Shown here: piece by piece, positions 8,723 to 18,100 of the stretch
Numbering within the stretch: the stretch's first letter is position 1
Layout: every line of letters starts with the position of its first letter
Assembly (NCBI GenBank): GCA_964484195.1
Contig: CAZAER010000001.1
Coordinates: forward strand, 1,178,001 to 1,242,000
DNA length: 64,000 bases
Origin: JALHOP01 sp964484195
Lineage (GTDB): Bacteria > Myxococcota > XYA12-FULL-58-9 > JALHOP01
Direction of reading: 5' to 3'
Program-made: the position numbers and the translations under genes
Notes under the pieces: model-generated
The model's input: the letters and a program-made list of their open reading frames with translations, nothing else
What the model was told of the DNA's origin: nothing
Database searches by the model: none

Positions 8723-11700
8723 TCAGGGCACGCTGATGTTGACGTTGCCGCCACTCGGGTCGTCGGCGCCGTTGTAATACCACTGGCACCACGGCTTGAA
8801 GTCGTCGCAAAGATCGTCCGGATGACTGTCGTGGTCGTCGATCTCCGCCTGGCTGATGTAGCACCGGCAGCTCTGGTTGTTGCCGTAGGTGAGCTTCTCG
8901 CCGCAGCGGAACATGCATGACGGCGTCGTGTTCGTCGGAGCGGACACCACCGCGTCGGCGTCACTCGGCCACATGTCGCACGTGCCGGCGTCGATGGTGG
9001 TACCCGGGGTCGTGCAGGCGGTGGAGCCGGTGCGCACGCAGGCGGCGACGCTCTTCTCCCAAGCTTCGATGAAGTCCTCGGCGCCGCGGAACAGGTAACG
9101 CATCTGGTAGCGCATGTCCATGAAGCTGGTCGGGTCGGTGCGCATGGCGTTGACCATGTTCTGCAGCATGTCGGGAGTCAGGCCGATGTTCGCGTGGCCG
9201 ACGTAGTTGAAATCGAAGCCGCGGAAGACCGGCGGGACGTTGTGCACGTCACCGTCTTCGTCGCGATAGATGACGTCGCTCGCGAACGCGCTGGCGTCGT
9301 TCTTGTCGAAGTACATGCGCTTCATGTCGGGCTGAGCGGGTGTCGAGGGATCGGTCGGCGCCTTCGAGCGCGCGGCGATCGAGTCGTCGGCGACTCCGCC
9401 GATGTCGTTCTTGTAATACACTCCGTTTTGGCGGAAGTGCTCGGCCGCTTGATTGAACGCCAGCATCGGGTCGCCCGTGATGCTGAGATCGAGGTCCTCG
9501 GCGCCGTAACACGACGCGCCGAAGTGCCGCGGGCCCATCTGGCTCGCGAAGCCGTTGAAGTCGGTGCCGAGCGCCGCGCCAATCGCGGCCCAGTGTGGTG
9601 GTCGCGGCGTCACGTGCGCCGTGAAGCCCGAGCCGCTCGAGACGACGTACGCCATCGAAGCGCCGGCCTGCTCACCGGCGCTGATATAGGCGAGGTACTT
9701 GAGCGCGAAGTCGGTCGGGCTGCCTGGGCACGTGGTCAGCGTGCTCGTGTCCCAGATCGCGGACTGCTTCGGGATGATCGGCGCGTTGTGCCGCTCGTAG
9801 CCCGTCGACAAGCCGACGATGCCGCCGAGCCGCATGATCTGCTGCACTTCTTTCTCGCGGAGCTGACGCTCGTTGGTGGTCCAGGCGGTCGACCAGCGCA
9901 GGTCAGAGTGCGTCGCAATGATCGGATAGGCGCGCGCCTGGCACACCGCGAGGTCGGGATTGGTGCAGCCACTCTGGAAGAGCCAGGGCTGCAGATCGTC
10001 ACGCGCGGTCTGCCCCATGTGCTCGACGTCGATCAGCATGCCGCGACTCATGGCAATGACCGCGTAGTCGGCGCCGCGGCTGGTCAGTCCCTTGGCGTTG
10101 ATGTGCCCCGGCATGAGCGCCATCGCCCCGTACTTCTGCAGCGGGTCGGTCGTCGGCACGCCCTCTTCGAACGACACGGTGAAGCCCTGATTGTTGGTGA
10201 CCGCGCCGAGCGGCGGCTTCCACCAGGCGACACGTTTGGTCAGGTTGTCGTCCCCGATGAAATCCGGGGCCAGTGAGCCGAAGATGTTGAAGGCGATATC
10301 GGTCGCCCCCGTCGCGATCTGGAAATAGTGGGTCGGCGCCGCGCACTCGAATTCGTCGGCGCACGGTGCGCCATTCTGCTTGAACATCGTGTTCGGCAGC
10401 GTGCAGGCGATTTGACCGGCCGAGAGGTGCCCGGTGACATCGGCCCCACGAATCTCCCAGGCGTCCTCGTTCTTGAAGATGCCACCGGCGTACTCGCCGA
10501 GTCCGTAGATCCAGCGGTTCCAGGCACCCTGCTTGTGACCCGGGGCGGTGATGGTCGAGAAGTTGTCGAGCGTCGCGCAGTTACCAGAGGCGACGAAGCG
10601 CGTGTCGATGCCGAAGGCGTCGTTCTGCAGGGTCAAGACGCCGTCGAAGACCGCGGCCCCGCCGAGCTCGTTGTCGAACTGGTGAATCGGCGTGATTTTG
10701 CGGATGCCGGCCCAGCGCAGGAAATCGAGCTCGTTGGTGTACGAGCTGGGCGCCGGCCCACCGGCGCGTAGCTGGCCCGACGTCGCCAGCTCGGCGCCGA
10801 GGACGATGGCGAGCTTCCCGTCGGCGATGTACCGCCGCGCCTCGCCAGGCGTGTAGGCGATGCGCGCAAAGTCCGCTATCTCGGACACCGCGGCGAGCTT
10901 CTTGAGCGCGCACACCTGACGCTGCACGGCGTATTGTTCGTCACTCGCGTGCCCGACGTGGGCCCACTCGGTGTGAGCGGTGAGGATGGTCGCCTCGCTG
11001 TTCTGGAGGTCCCAAAAGTTGTGCATCAAGGTGTCGAGCGTGAGGCTGTGTTGCACGTCGGACACGAGAACGCGCAGGCCGCCCTGCCAGGCGCGCTTCA
11101 GCCACTTCCAGTACATCTGCTGGTGAATCTTCGAGAGGAACGGCCGCTCGGGCACCACGAACTTGTGCAGGTCCCAGTTGTAACCGTACTGGCCGTGCGT
11201 CGCCTGGTTGAGCAGCTCCTCGTAGCCGACCATCGGAACGTGCGACGACCCGTCCTTCTCGGCGAAGACGTGCATCAGGTACTGCGAGGCACTCACCGAG
11301 TTGTAGTTCTCGTCATTGAAGATGTTCTCTTCGTCGGTCTCGCCGCGGTTCTGGTGCTTGCCACGGTCACACGCCGCGAGCGCCAAGCGGTCCCGGTCGA
11401 TGTCGCTGTTGGTCGTGCACGTCCCCATGGTGCAGGTCGACACGACGAACCGCGCCGGACAGATCAAGTTGCCGTCGGAGTTCACCCAATCCGAGGGGCA
11501 GAGCTCGAAGTAGCCTCCCGACTTGCGCTGGAACGGGAGACCCGACATCGCCCCCATGCGCGTTTGCAGTGCCGCGAGCGACTTGCGATTGGCGAGCGGT
11601 GTCACCGCCGGCAGCGGCTCCGCGCCCGAGCCCATGTGCGACATCCAGTGAGTGTGGATGTCCGCGATACCGTACACGGCGGCTGGGCGGTCCGACTCGG

Positions 11701-12715
11701 TCGTGGGCACCAACGCCGACGAGGCGTAGGCACCGAATGGAGCTTCCTGGAAGCGCGCCGCGATGTCGGCCAGGCCTCCGACGACCACCGAGTCGACGTT
11801 GAGGTGGCCCTGCTGCGACATGTCGCGCATACGGATGCGGCCGCCCGACTTGCACCAGTTGGCGCGTGGGTTCCCGGCGAGACCAGTGGCGGCGCTCTGC
11901 CCCCAGAGGTCGATGATCACGAGCTGCATGCGCTCGTCGCCGAAGATGACCGAGCCGCTCTGCGCCCCCTTGTTGGGTGCGACCAGCGCGGGCTTGTTGT
12001 TCTCGGTGGCGGCGCTCGGGCTCGCGGTCAGGCGCGCGGCGATGGTCTCGAACGTGCGGCGGCCACCCTTGAAGATGGAGACCCCGCTGAGCGTCTGCGG
12101 CGTTTCCCTGCAGCTCTGGCGCCCTTCGACACTGACGAAGACGAGGTCCTGGTTCGACGCCGACGACTTCGCCGGCCGGCCGCCAATCGTGAAGGCGACG
12201 TAGCGGGCGTTACTCCCCGTCAGGTCGATATCCTGGCTCTGGAAGTCGGCGGTGAGCCAGTCGAGCTCGGCGTCTGGGGTGCCGACGCCGGCGACGGGAT
12301 TGAAGTTCCAGGGGTTGTCCTTCGTCGGCCGGACGTCGGCGGTGCCGAAGTAGAACTCGCCGATGACGCCGATGGGATACGCCGAGTTCCAATAGTCGCC
12401 CCCGAGCTCGCTACCGAGCTCGTGCGGACCGTTCCCGTCGATGTTCAGGCCGCCCGGGATCGCCTCTTTGTGCGCGAGGTGACGCTTGATGGAGACGTTC
12501 TCGCCGTAGACCGGGATCCAGCCATTGACGTTGGGACCAGCGGCGGCGGCCGGCAGCGAGGGCTGCCCAGCCATCAACAGCCATTTGCCCGAAGCGGTGA
12601 GGTAGCTGGGCGTACGCCCCGGATTCTCGAAGGTTTCCTCGAAGATGGGCGCCGCCGAGGCCGGCAAAGCCATGGATACCGTTATAGTGGACAAAACGAC
12701 CAATAGACGGCGCAT
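8723..12715 (-). CDS. Giant secreted M19-like (membrane dipeptidase superfamily) metallohydrolase
   Basis: 1330 residues. A clear signal peptide (LLVVLSTITVSMALPASAA) follows an ATG with GGAG 5 nt upstream. Residues ~25-330 look like a jelly-roll or binding module. From ~345 the amidohydrolase/M19 TIM barrel appears: YGIADIHTHW (HxH, ~350), GMLIDVEHM (~895), IATHSDLRW (~935) and GGIVGLSTG. These parallel the M19 motifs DxHxD, IDVSH and SHSNAR. M19 enzymes are ~330-420 residues, so large insertions separate the first motif from the rest. The C-terminus is Cys-rich (CDMW...CMFRCGEK...CRCYI). Likely acts outside the cytoplasm on peptides or amides; the substrate is unknown. Confidence 0.8.
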   Translation of the reverse strand: MRRLLVVLSTITVSMALPASAAPIFEETFENPGRTPSYLTASGKWLLMAGQPSLPAAAAGPNVNGWIPVYGENVSIKRHLAHKEAIPGGLNIDGNGPHELGSELGGDYWNSAYPIGVIGEFYFGTADVRPTKDNPWNFNPVAGVGTPDAELDWLTADFQSQDIDLTGSNARYVAFTIGGRPAKSSASNQDLVFVSVEGRQSCRETPQTLSGVSIFKGGRRTFETIAARLTASPSAATENNKPALVAPNKGAQSGSVIFGDERMQLVIIDLWGQSAATGLAGNPRANWCKSGGRIRMRDMSQQGHLNVDSVVVGGLADIAARFQEAPFGAYASSALVPTTESDRPAAVYGIADIHTHWMSHMGSGAEPLPAVTPLANRKSLAALQTRMGAMSGLPFQRKSGGYFELCPSDWVNSDGNLICPARFVVSTCTMGTCTTNSDIDRDRLALAACDRGKHQNRGETDEENIFNDENYNSVSASQYLMHVFAEKDGSSHVPMVGYEELLNQATHGQYGYNWDLHKFVVPERPFLSKIHQQMYWKWLKRAWQGGLRVLVSDVQHSLTLDTLMHNFWDLQNSEATILTAHTEWAHVGHASDEQYAVQRQVCALKKLAAVSEIADFARIAYTPGEARRYIADGKLAIVLGAELATSGQLRAGGPAPSSYTNELDFLRWAGIRKITPIHQFDNELGGAAVFDGVLTLQNDAFGIDTRFVASGNCATLDNFSTITAPGHKQGAWNRWIYGLGEYAGGIFKNEDAWEIRGADVTGHLSAGQIACTLPNTMFKQNGAPCADEFECAAPTHYFQIATGATDIAFNIFGSLAPDFIGDDNLTKRVAWWKPPLGAVTNNQGFTVSFEEGVPTTDPLQKYGAMALMPGHINAKGLTSRGADYAVIAMSRGMLIDVEHMGQTARDDLQPWLFQSGCTNPDLAVCQARAYPIIATHSDLRWSTAWTTNERQLREKEVQQIMRLGGIVGLSTGYERHNAPIIPKQSAIWDTSTLTTCPGSPTDFALKYLAYISAGEQAGASMAYVVSSGSGFTAHVTPRPPHWAAIGAALGTDFNGFASQMGPRHFGASCYGAEDLDLSITGDPMLAFNQAAEHFRQNGVYYKNDIGGVADDSIAARSKAPTDPSTPAQPDMKRMYFDKNDASAFASDVIYRDEDGDVHNVPPVFRGFDFNYVGHANIGLTPDMLQNMVNAMRTDPTSFMDMRYQMRYLFRGAEDFIEAWEKSVAACVRTGSTACTTPGTTIDAGTCDMWPSDADAVVSAPTNTTPSCMFRCGEKLTYGNNQSCRCYISQAEIDDHDSHPDDLCDDFKPWCQWYYNGADDPSGGNVNISVP

Positions 12716-12862
12716 GAGCTCTCCAGACGGCGCGAAGCGCCGACCTCTACCGGAATGACCAGAGAGCGGCCAGGCGGAACGTTGTATCGAATTGCAACGT
12801 GTCGCCGTGGCGGGTTTTCAACCGCAACGAATCCCCGGCCCCTGTCGACAACGATCCGGCCA

Positions 12863-13582
12863 ATGAATCACCAAGCAGTCATCGTCGGGGCGACCGGCCT
12901 CGTCGGCTCGCACATCGTCGACGCGTTGCTTGCCGATCCCTTCTGGACCCGCGTCATCTCCTTGGGCCGCCGCCGCACCGGTCGAGCCCACCGCAAGCTG
13001 GTCGAGCACGTCGTCGACCTCTGGGATCCGCCGTCATGGGCCCACCTGGTGCAGGGCGACGTCGCTTTCAGCGCCTTGGGCACGACGCGTCGGGCCGCGG
13101 GCGCGAAACAGGCCCAGTGGGAAGTCGACCACGACTACCAGCTCGCCTTCGCGACGGCCGCACGCCGAAACCGCACGCCGACCTTCGTTCTCATCTCGGC
13201 CGCTGGAGCCAACGCCCATAGCCGCTTGTTCTACCCGCGCATGAAAGGACAGCTCGAACGCGAGGTCGCGGCTCTGGTCTTTCCCCGGGCGCGCATCCTC
13301 CGCCCTAGCCTCCTCGACGGCGAGCGTCAGGAACGACGCCTCGGCGAGAGCGCGGCGCTGGGGCTCCTCCGTCCGCTCAAGCGGATCCTGCCGGTGATGG
13401 CTCGTCCCATCGAAGCCTCGGTGGTCGCGGCGGCGGCTATCGCCTCGGCACACAACGAGTTCGGCGGGGTGCGGGTGCTGGAAGCGTTGGACATCTTTGC
13501 GCTCGTGGGCTACCCGACGCCCGATGTCTCAACGTTGGTACCTACTTCTTGGTCTGCTGATCACAGTCTCTCCGGCCTGTAA
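12863..13582 (+). CDS. NAD(P)-binding Rossmann protein (HTATIP2/TIP30-like)
   Basis: 239 residues. The N-terminus holds the dinucleotide site VIVGATGLVGSHIVDALL. Then come SALGTTRRAAG, FVLISAAGAN and FYPRMKGQLEREV, the YxxxK-like motif of atypical short-chain dehydrogenases, and ARILRPSLLDGER. This is the arrangement of the NmrA/TIP30-like group. Start at 12863 (MNHQ); the longer frame from 12755 adds Arg-rich non-homologous sequence. The last 59 nt overlap the start of the downstream lipoprotein gene in another frame. The reaction is unknown. Confidence 0.85.
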   Translation: MNHQAVIVGATGLVGSHIVDALLADPFWTRVISLGRRRTGRAHRKLVEHVVDLWDPPSWAHLVQGDVAFSALGTTRRAAGAKQAQWEVDHDYQLAFATAARRNRTPTFVLISAAGANAHSRLFYPRMKGQLEREVAALVFPRARILRPSLLDGERQERRLGESAALGLLRPLKRILPVMARPIEASVVAAAAIASAHNEFGGVRVLEALDIFALVGYPTPDVSTLVPTSWSADHSLSGL

Positions 13583-16145
13583 GGACGATCCGAAAGACGA
13601 GGCCGAGGTCGTCCCCTTCCGCTCGACACGCGTCCTGTCGGAGGCGGACCTGGCGCTGCTCGAGCCCGATGCTGGAGACGGCATCTTGCGCTTCACCCAG
13701 ACCCCGGCCGGTCTCGCGAACGTCGAGCGCGGCCAGGTGCTCGTGGCGAGCAAGTCGGCAACCACGCCGAGCGGCTTGCTACGCATCGTCAAGTCCGCCA
13801 CCGCGGACGGCAACGGGCTTACGCTCGAGACCGTCCACGCGCCGATTCAGCTCGCCTTCCAGAAGGTGCACGTGAAGACGACCACGAAGTCGACGGGCGA
13901 GCTCGGCGGCACCACCTGGCCCGACGCCATCACGCAGCCACTCACCGTCGGCGCGACTCAAGACGTGAACATGATCGTGTTCGACGGCGACGGCGACACC
14001 TCGACCGAGAACGACCAGGTCGTGCTGGAAGGACAGCTGGGCGGCGCCATCGCCTTCACCTTCAATCTCGACTTCGACTGGGGCTCGCTCGAGGAGCTGC
14101 CCGAGCTGGTCACCCAGTGCATCGCCAACGTCCTCGACGGCGACCTCAGCTGCTCGCTCACCGATCTGCTGCCCGAAGCGAAAGCCGTCTTCGACGCCAA
14201 ACCGAGCCTCGCCGCGAACCTCGACCTGCACGGAGCCGCCATCCTGAGCTTCGAGAAGGAGTTCGTTCTCTACAAGAGCAACGTCGGCGAGCTCGTCTAT
14301 CCGCCACTCGTGATCACCCCGCACGTCGAGATCATCGCCAAGGTGGAGGGCGAAGCGTCGGCCGGCTTCCGTACGCAGGCAGATGCCTCCATCGTCTTCG
14401 AAACGTCGGTGACGCTGTCGTCGAGACAACCCGGGACGCCGCAGTTCAAGCAGCCGGAGCTCGAGGAGATCGACGTCAACGCCGAGCCTCCGGAGATCAC
14501 CCTGCGCGCGAGCGCCAAGGCCGGCCTCGGTGCCGAGCTCAGCACGTTGATCTACGGCGTCAGCGGCCCGTTCGTCAGCGCCCGCGCCTTCGCGAAGGTG
14601 GATGCCGATGCCTTCCGTGAGCCCTGCGTGAGCCTCTCTGCCGGTGTCGAGGGCAGCCTCGGCGTGAAGATCACGACGCCGGCGTTCCTCTTCCTCGACC
14701 CTTTCGAGCTCATCAGCTGGGAGACGGCGCTCGGACCAGTCGAGCAGGTGCTCGACGTGCCGACCCCCGTGTGCCTCGCGCCACCGAACGCGTCGACGTT
14801 GCCCCCGGGAAGTGGACCGGACGCCGAGCACCTCGCGAACCCGACCTTCACGCCATGGCATCGCGCCTACGAGAGCCCATTCGACAGCCTGGCGTCGCTG
14901 GGCGGGGGCGTATCGTACTGGATCGACCAGCAACGCTCGATCGATGGCCGCATGGTCATCGCCGGCCGGAGCGCCGACGCGCTCGTCAAGATGGACGAAG
15001 ACGGCTCAATCGTTTGGAGCCTCGGCTTGTCCGTCGACGCGGACGATCCCTTCGGTATTCTCCATCCAGTTCGCGTCTTGTCGACAGCGGACGCCGGCCT
15101 GCTGGTGCTCGCCGAGGCCCGCCTGCCGCCGCTCAGCGTCATCAAGCTGACGCAAGCGGGTCGCGTCGAGTTTCGCCGCGAGATCATCCTACCCGACGCC
15201 GGTTGCTTCGAGACTCCTATCGGGCTCGTCAGCGACGGCGGCAGCGGCTCGTACGTGGTGATGACGTGCGGCCCGAGGCGGATCTTCATCGTCCACCTGA
15301 ACGCCGCGGGCGACGTGCTCGACGCCTCGAGCTTCAACGACGCCCTGGCGACGCAAATCAACCCAGCCTTGGTAACGGACGCGCGCGGCGACCTGTTCAT
15401 CTCCGGCCGGATCTCGCGGCCGCTCGATCTCATGTTCGCGCTGCGACGCGACGCCCAAGGCAACATCATGTTCGCCCGGCTCTACGAGGCCTGCGCCGAG
15501 GGCTCCGACGTCTATCCTGTCAGCTCCGTCGTCGAGGAGAACGGCGACGTGACGGTCGCCGGTCGCGGCGGCGCCGAGCACAACGGCTTCCTCGCGCGTT
15601 TGCAGGTGGACGGCGATGTCGGCTTCGCCGCCTTCCCGGGCTTCGGCTTCGGCGCCGGCTCGGTGTTCGCCCTGGACGCTATCGCGGAGCTGCCGACGAC
15701 CGGATACATCGTCAGCGCCCACGCCATCCGCTTCACCGCCGATCCTCCCGCCGATGCCCCGAGCATCGCCCTGCTGCAGCTCGACTCGGTGGGTCAGCCT
15801 CTCTGGAGTCGGCGCTACATCATCGAGGTCGCCTACGGCACCGATCCCGCCCAGGTCGGGCCATCGGCGCTGCGACTCACCGACGATGGGGGCATCTTCC
15901 TCACGGCGGCGCCGCACACCCAACCGACGGGTCAGGAAGCGACCTTGTGGGCGATGAAGGTCCCGGCCAAAGACGGCATCATCGACCTCGGTGAGGCAGG
16001 CACCAGCTTCACCGACCCGGTGGCGGCTCTGCCCTGCTCCCTGACGGCGTCCTCTTGGGACATGACTCTGCAGGCGGAGTCCGGTGTCACCACCCGCGCG
16101 GTCCCGACCGATGTGAAACCGTATCCACTCGTTCTCGAGCCCTAG
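13524..16145 (+). CDS. Large exported lipoprotein with C-terminal propeller-like repeats
   Basis: 873 residues. The signal sequence ends VSPAC, giving a lipid-modifiable Cys at residue 19-20. The lipobox is atypical (S at -3) but acceptable in myxobacteria. Residues ~30-420 are beta-rich and Asp/Glu-rich with no named domain (VFDGDGDTSTENDQ resembles a Ca-binding loop). Residues ~470-870 carry irregular repeats of the kind ALVKMDEDGSIVWSLGL, LLQLDSVGQPLWSRRYI and IIDLGEAG, suggesting a beta-propeller as in delta-60-type repeats. The start lies inside the previous gene, so the two are probably translated together. Function unknown. Confidence 0.75.
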   Translation: MSQRWYLLLGLLITVSPACKDDPKDEAEVVPFRSTRVLSEADLALLEPDAGDGILRFTQTPAGLANVERGQVLVASKSATTPSGLLRIVKSATADGNGLTLETVHAPIQLAFQKVHVKTTTKSTGELGGTTWPDAITQPLTVGATQDVNMIVFDGDGDTSTENDQVVLEGQLGGAIAFTFNLDFDWGSLEELPELVTQCIANVLDGDLSCSLTDLLPEAKAVFDAKPSLAANLDLHGAAILSFEKEFVLYKSNVGELVYPPLVITPHVEIIAKVEGEASAGFRTQADASIVFETSVTLSSRQPGTPQFKQPELEEIDVNAEPPEITLRASAKAGLGAELSTLIYGVSGPFVSARAFAKVDADAFREPCVSLSAGVEGSLGVKITTPAFLFLDPFELISWETALGPVEQVLDVPTPVCLAPPNASTLPPGSGPDAEHLANPTFTPWHRAYESPFDSLASLGGGVSYWIDQQRSIDGRMVIAGRSADALVKMDEDGSIVWSLGLSVDADDPFGILHPVRVLSTADAGLLVLAEARLPPLSVIKLTQAGRVEFRREIILPDAGCFETPIGLVSDGGSGSYVVMTCGPRRIFIVHLNAAGDVLDASSFNDALATQINPALVTDARGDLFISGRISRPLDLMFALRRDAQGNIMFARLYEACAEGSDVYPVSSVVEENGDVTVAGRGGAEHNGFLARLQVDGDVGFAAFPGFGFGAGSVFALDAIAELPTTGYIVSAHAIRFTADPPADAPSIALLQLDSVGQPLWSRRYIIEVAYGTDPAQVGPSALRLTDDGGIFLTAAPHTQPTGQEATLWAMKVPAKDGIIDLGEAGTSFTDPVAALPCSLTASSWDMTLQAESGVTTRAVPTDVKPYPLVLEP

Positions 16146-16191
16146 TCGAGCCCTCATCGCCGCGGTCGCACGCATGTGCTAATGAGCCCGC

Positions 16192-18090
16192 ATGCAAAAG
16201 CGTGCTCTTGTTCTCCTGCTCATCGCCGCCGGCTGCGGTCACCGCAAAGACGGCTCCGCGCCCGCCGCCGCAACCTCTACCGACGGCCCGGCCGCCAGCG
16301 TTGACGCTTCGGCGCCGGCCGCCGCAGCGCCGGCGAACGAAACCAGCAAACGTTTCAATCTCGTCGTCGAAGAGTGGACCACCGCGGTCCTGCGCGAGTC
16401 TCCCGAGACCGCGACCAGCCTCGCCGCCAGCGAAGAGCGCGCCGGTGGCCGCTATAGCGACCGAGTTTCCGACCTTTCGCATGCCGGCATGGACCGGGTC
16501 GTCGCCCTATCGCGGGGTCTCCTGCAGTCGTTCGAGGGCATCAACCGCGAGCAACTGACGCCCGCCGAACGCGTCACCTACGACGTGCTCAAGAATGCCG
16601 CTTCGGCGGACGTCGCCAATAGCGCCTTCGGCTACGGCTACTACGGCATGGGCATCATCATTCCCTACTCCGTCACGCAGATGAGTGGTGCCTGGGCGCA
16701 GATGCCCGACTTCCTCGACAGCCAGCACCCCATGCGCAGCGCGCAGGACATCGAGGACTATCTCGCGCGTCTCAAAGGCTTCGCGCAGATGCTCGACCAG
16801 GAGACCACGCGCCTGGGCGATGATGCTCGGGCCGGCGTCGTACCTCCTGCCTTCGTCATCGATGGCACCGTCACCCAGCTCAAGCGCGTCGTCGCCAAGA
16901 AGCCCGCGGATCAAACCCTGGTGCAATCGGTGAAGCGTCGCGCCGGCCAGGTCGAAGGCGCCGATGTGTCCGCTTTGACGGCACGCGCCGAAGCCATCGT
17001 CACCGCCGAGGTGCTGCCGGCGTACAAGCGCCAGATCGACGCGCTGACCAAGCTGCGCAAGGTCGCAAAGAACACCGCCGGTGTCGGCGGTCTGCCCAAA
17101 GGCGCCGAGCTTTACGCTCAAGCGCTCAAGTCGTGGAACACCACCAGCCTCACCCCCGACGAGATTCACCAGATTGGTCTCGACATCGTGGCGAAGAACA
17201 CCGCCGAGATGGACGCGCTCCTCGTCTCGATGGGCAAGAAGAAAGGCACCGTCGCCCAACGCATTCGGGCGCTCGGCCAGGAGAAGGCCCAGCTCTATCC
17301 GAACACCGACGAAAGCAAGACGCAGCTCATCGCTGACCTCAACGCCCACGTCGCCAAGGTGAATGCGCTCTTGCCCGGCTACTTCGGGGTGCTCCCGAAA
17401 GCGGCGCTCGAGATCAAGCGCGTCCCGGTCGACATCGAGCAAGGTTCGCCCGGCGGTTACTATCAGTCTCCCGCCCTCGATGGCTCGCGCCCCGGCGCCT
17501 ATTACATCAACCTGCGTGACACGAAGAGCTGGCCGAAGTTCGATCTGCCGACGCTGACGCACCACGAGGGCACGCCCGGCCACCACTTCCAGATCGCCGT
17601 GGCACAGGAGAGCAGCAGTCTGCCCTTCGCGCGCTCGGCGCTCCTCGGCTTCTCTGGTTACATCGAAGGTTGGGCGCTGTACTCCGAAGGCGTCGCCGAC
17701 GAGATCGGCCTCTACAAGGACGACCCATACGGCCGGCTTGGTTATCTCAAAGCCGCCACCTTCCGCGCCACGCGCCTCGTCGTCGACACCGGCATCCACG
17801 CGAAGAAGTGGACCCGAGACCAAGCCGTCAAATACATGGCCGACACGCTGGGTAGCGAACGCAGCAGCATCGTCACCGAAGTCGACCGCTATTGCGTATG
17901 GCCCGGGCAAGCGACCGCTTACATGCTGGGCCGCGAGGTCATCAAGAAGCTCCGCGCCAAAGCGCAGACCGAGCTCGGTGAGCGCTTCGACCTCAAGAAG
18001 TTCCACGACGTCGTGCTGACCAACGGCTCCGTGCCGCTGTCGGTGCTCGAGCGCCTCGTCGACGACTGGATCGCCGCGACACGCGTTTAG
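16192..18090 (+). CDS. DUF885 family lipoprotein, probable metallopeptidase-like
   Basis: 632 residues. A short lipoprotein signal (LLLIAAGC) is followed by an Ala/Pro-rich spacer. The body matches DUF885: a long helical region, then THHEGTPGHHFQ at about residue 456 and GYIEGWALYSEGVADEIG about 30 residues later. Helical metallopeptidases often use HE..H plus a downstream E, so zinc hydrolysis is plausible, but the activity of DUF885 is not established to my knowledge. It sits 10 nt ahead of the next gene, probably in the same operon. Confidence 0.85.
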   Translation: MQKRALVLLLIAAGCGHRKDGSAPAAATSTDGPAASVDASAPAAAAPANETSKRFNLVVEEWTTAVLRESPETATSLAASEERAGGRYSDRVSDLSHAGMDRVVALSRGLLQSFEGINREQLTPAERVTYDVLKNAASADVANSAFGYGYYGMGIIIPYSVTQMSGAWAQMPDFLDSQHPMRSAQDIEDYLARLKGFAQMLDQETTRLGDDARAGVVPPAFVIDGTVTQLKRVVAKKPADQTLVQSVKRRAGQVEGADVSALTARAEAIVTAEVLPAYKRQIDALTKLRKVAKNTAGVGGLPKGAELYAQALKSWNTTSLTPDEIHQIGLDIVAKNTAEMDALLVSMGKKKGTVAQRIRALGQEKAQLYPNTDESKTQLIADLNAHVAKVNALLPGYFGVLPKAALEIKRVPVDIEQGSPGGYYQSPALDGSRPGAYYINLRDTKSWPKFDLPTLTHHEGTPGHHFQIAVAQESSSLPFARSALLGFSGYIEGWALYSEGVADEIGLYKDDPYGRLGYLKAATFRATRLVVDTGIHAKKWTRDQAVKYMADTLGSERSSIVTEVDRYCVWPGQATAYMLGREVIKKLRAKAQTELGERFDLKKFHDVVLTNGSVPLSVLERLVDDWIAATRV

Positions 18091-18100
18091 GCCGAGCGTC

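Noticed and set aside
10934..12706. 590-codon plus-strand frame opposite the M19-like gene
   Set aside because: Val/Arg/Gly/Asp-rich shadow; the minus strand has a signal peptide and conserved motifs.
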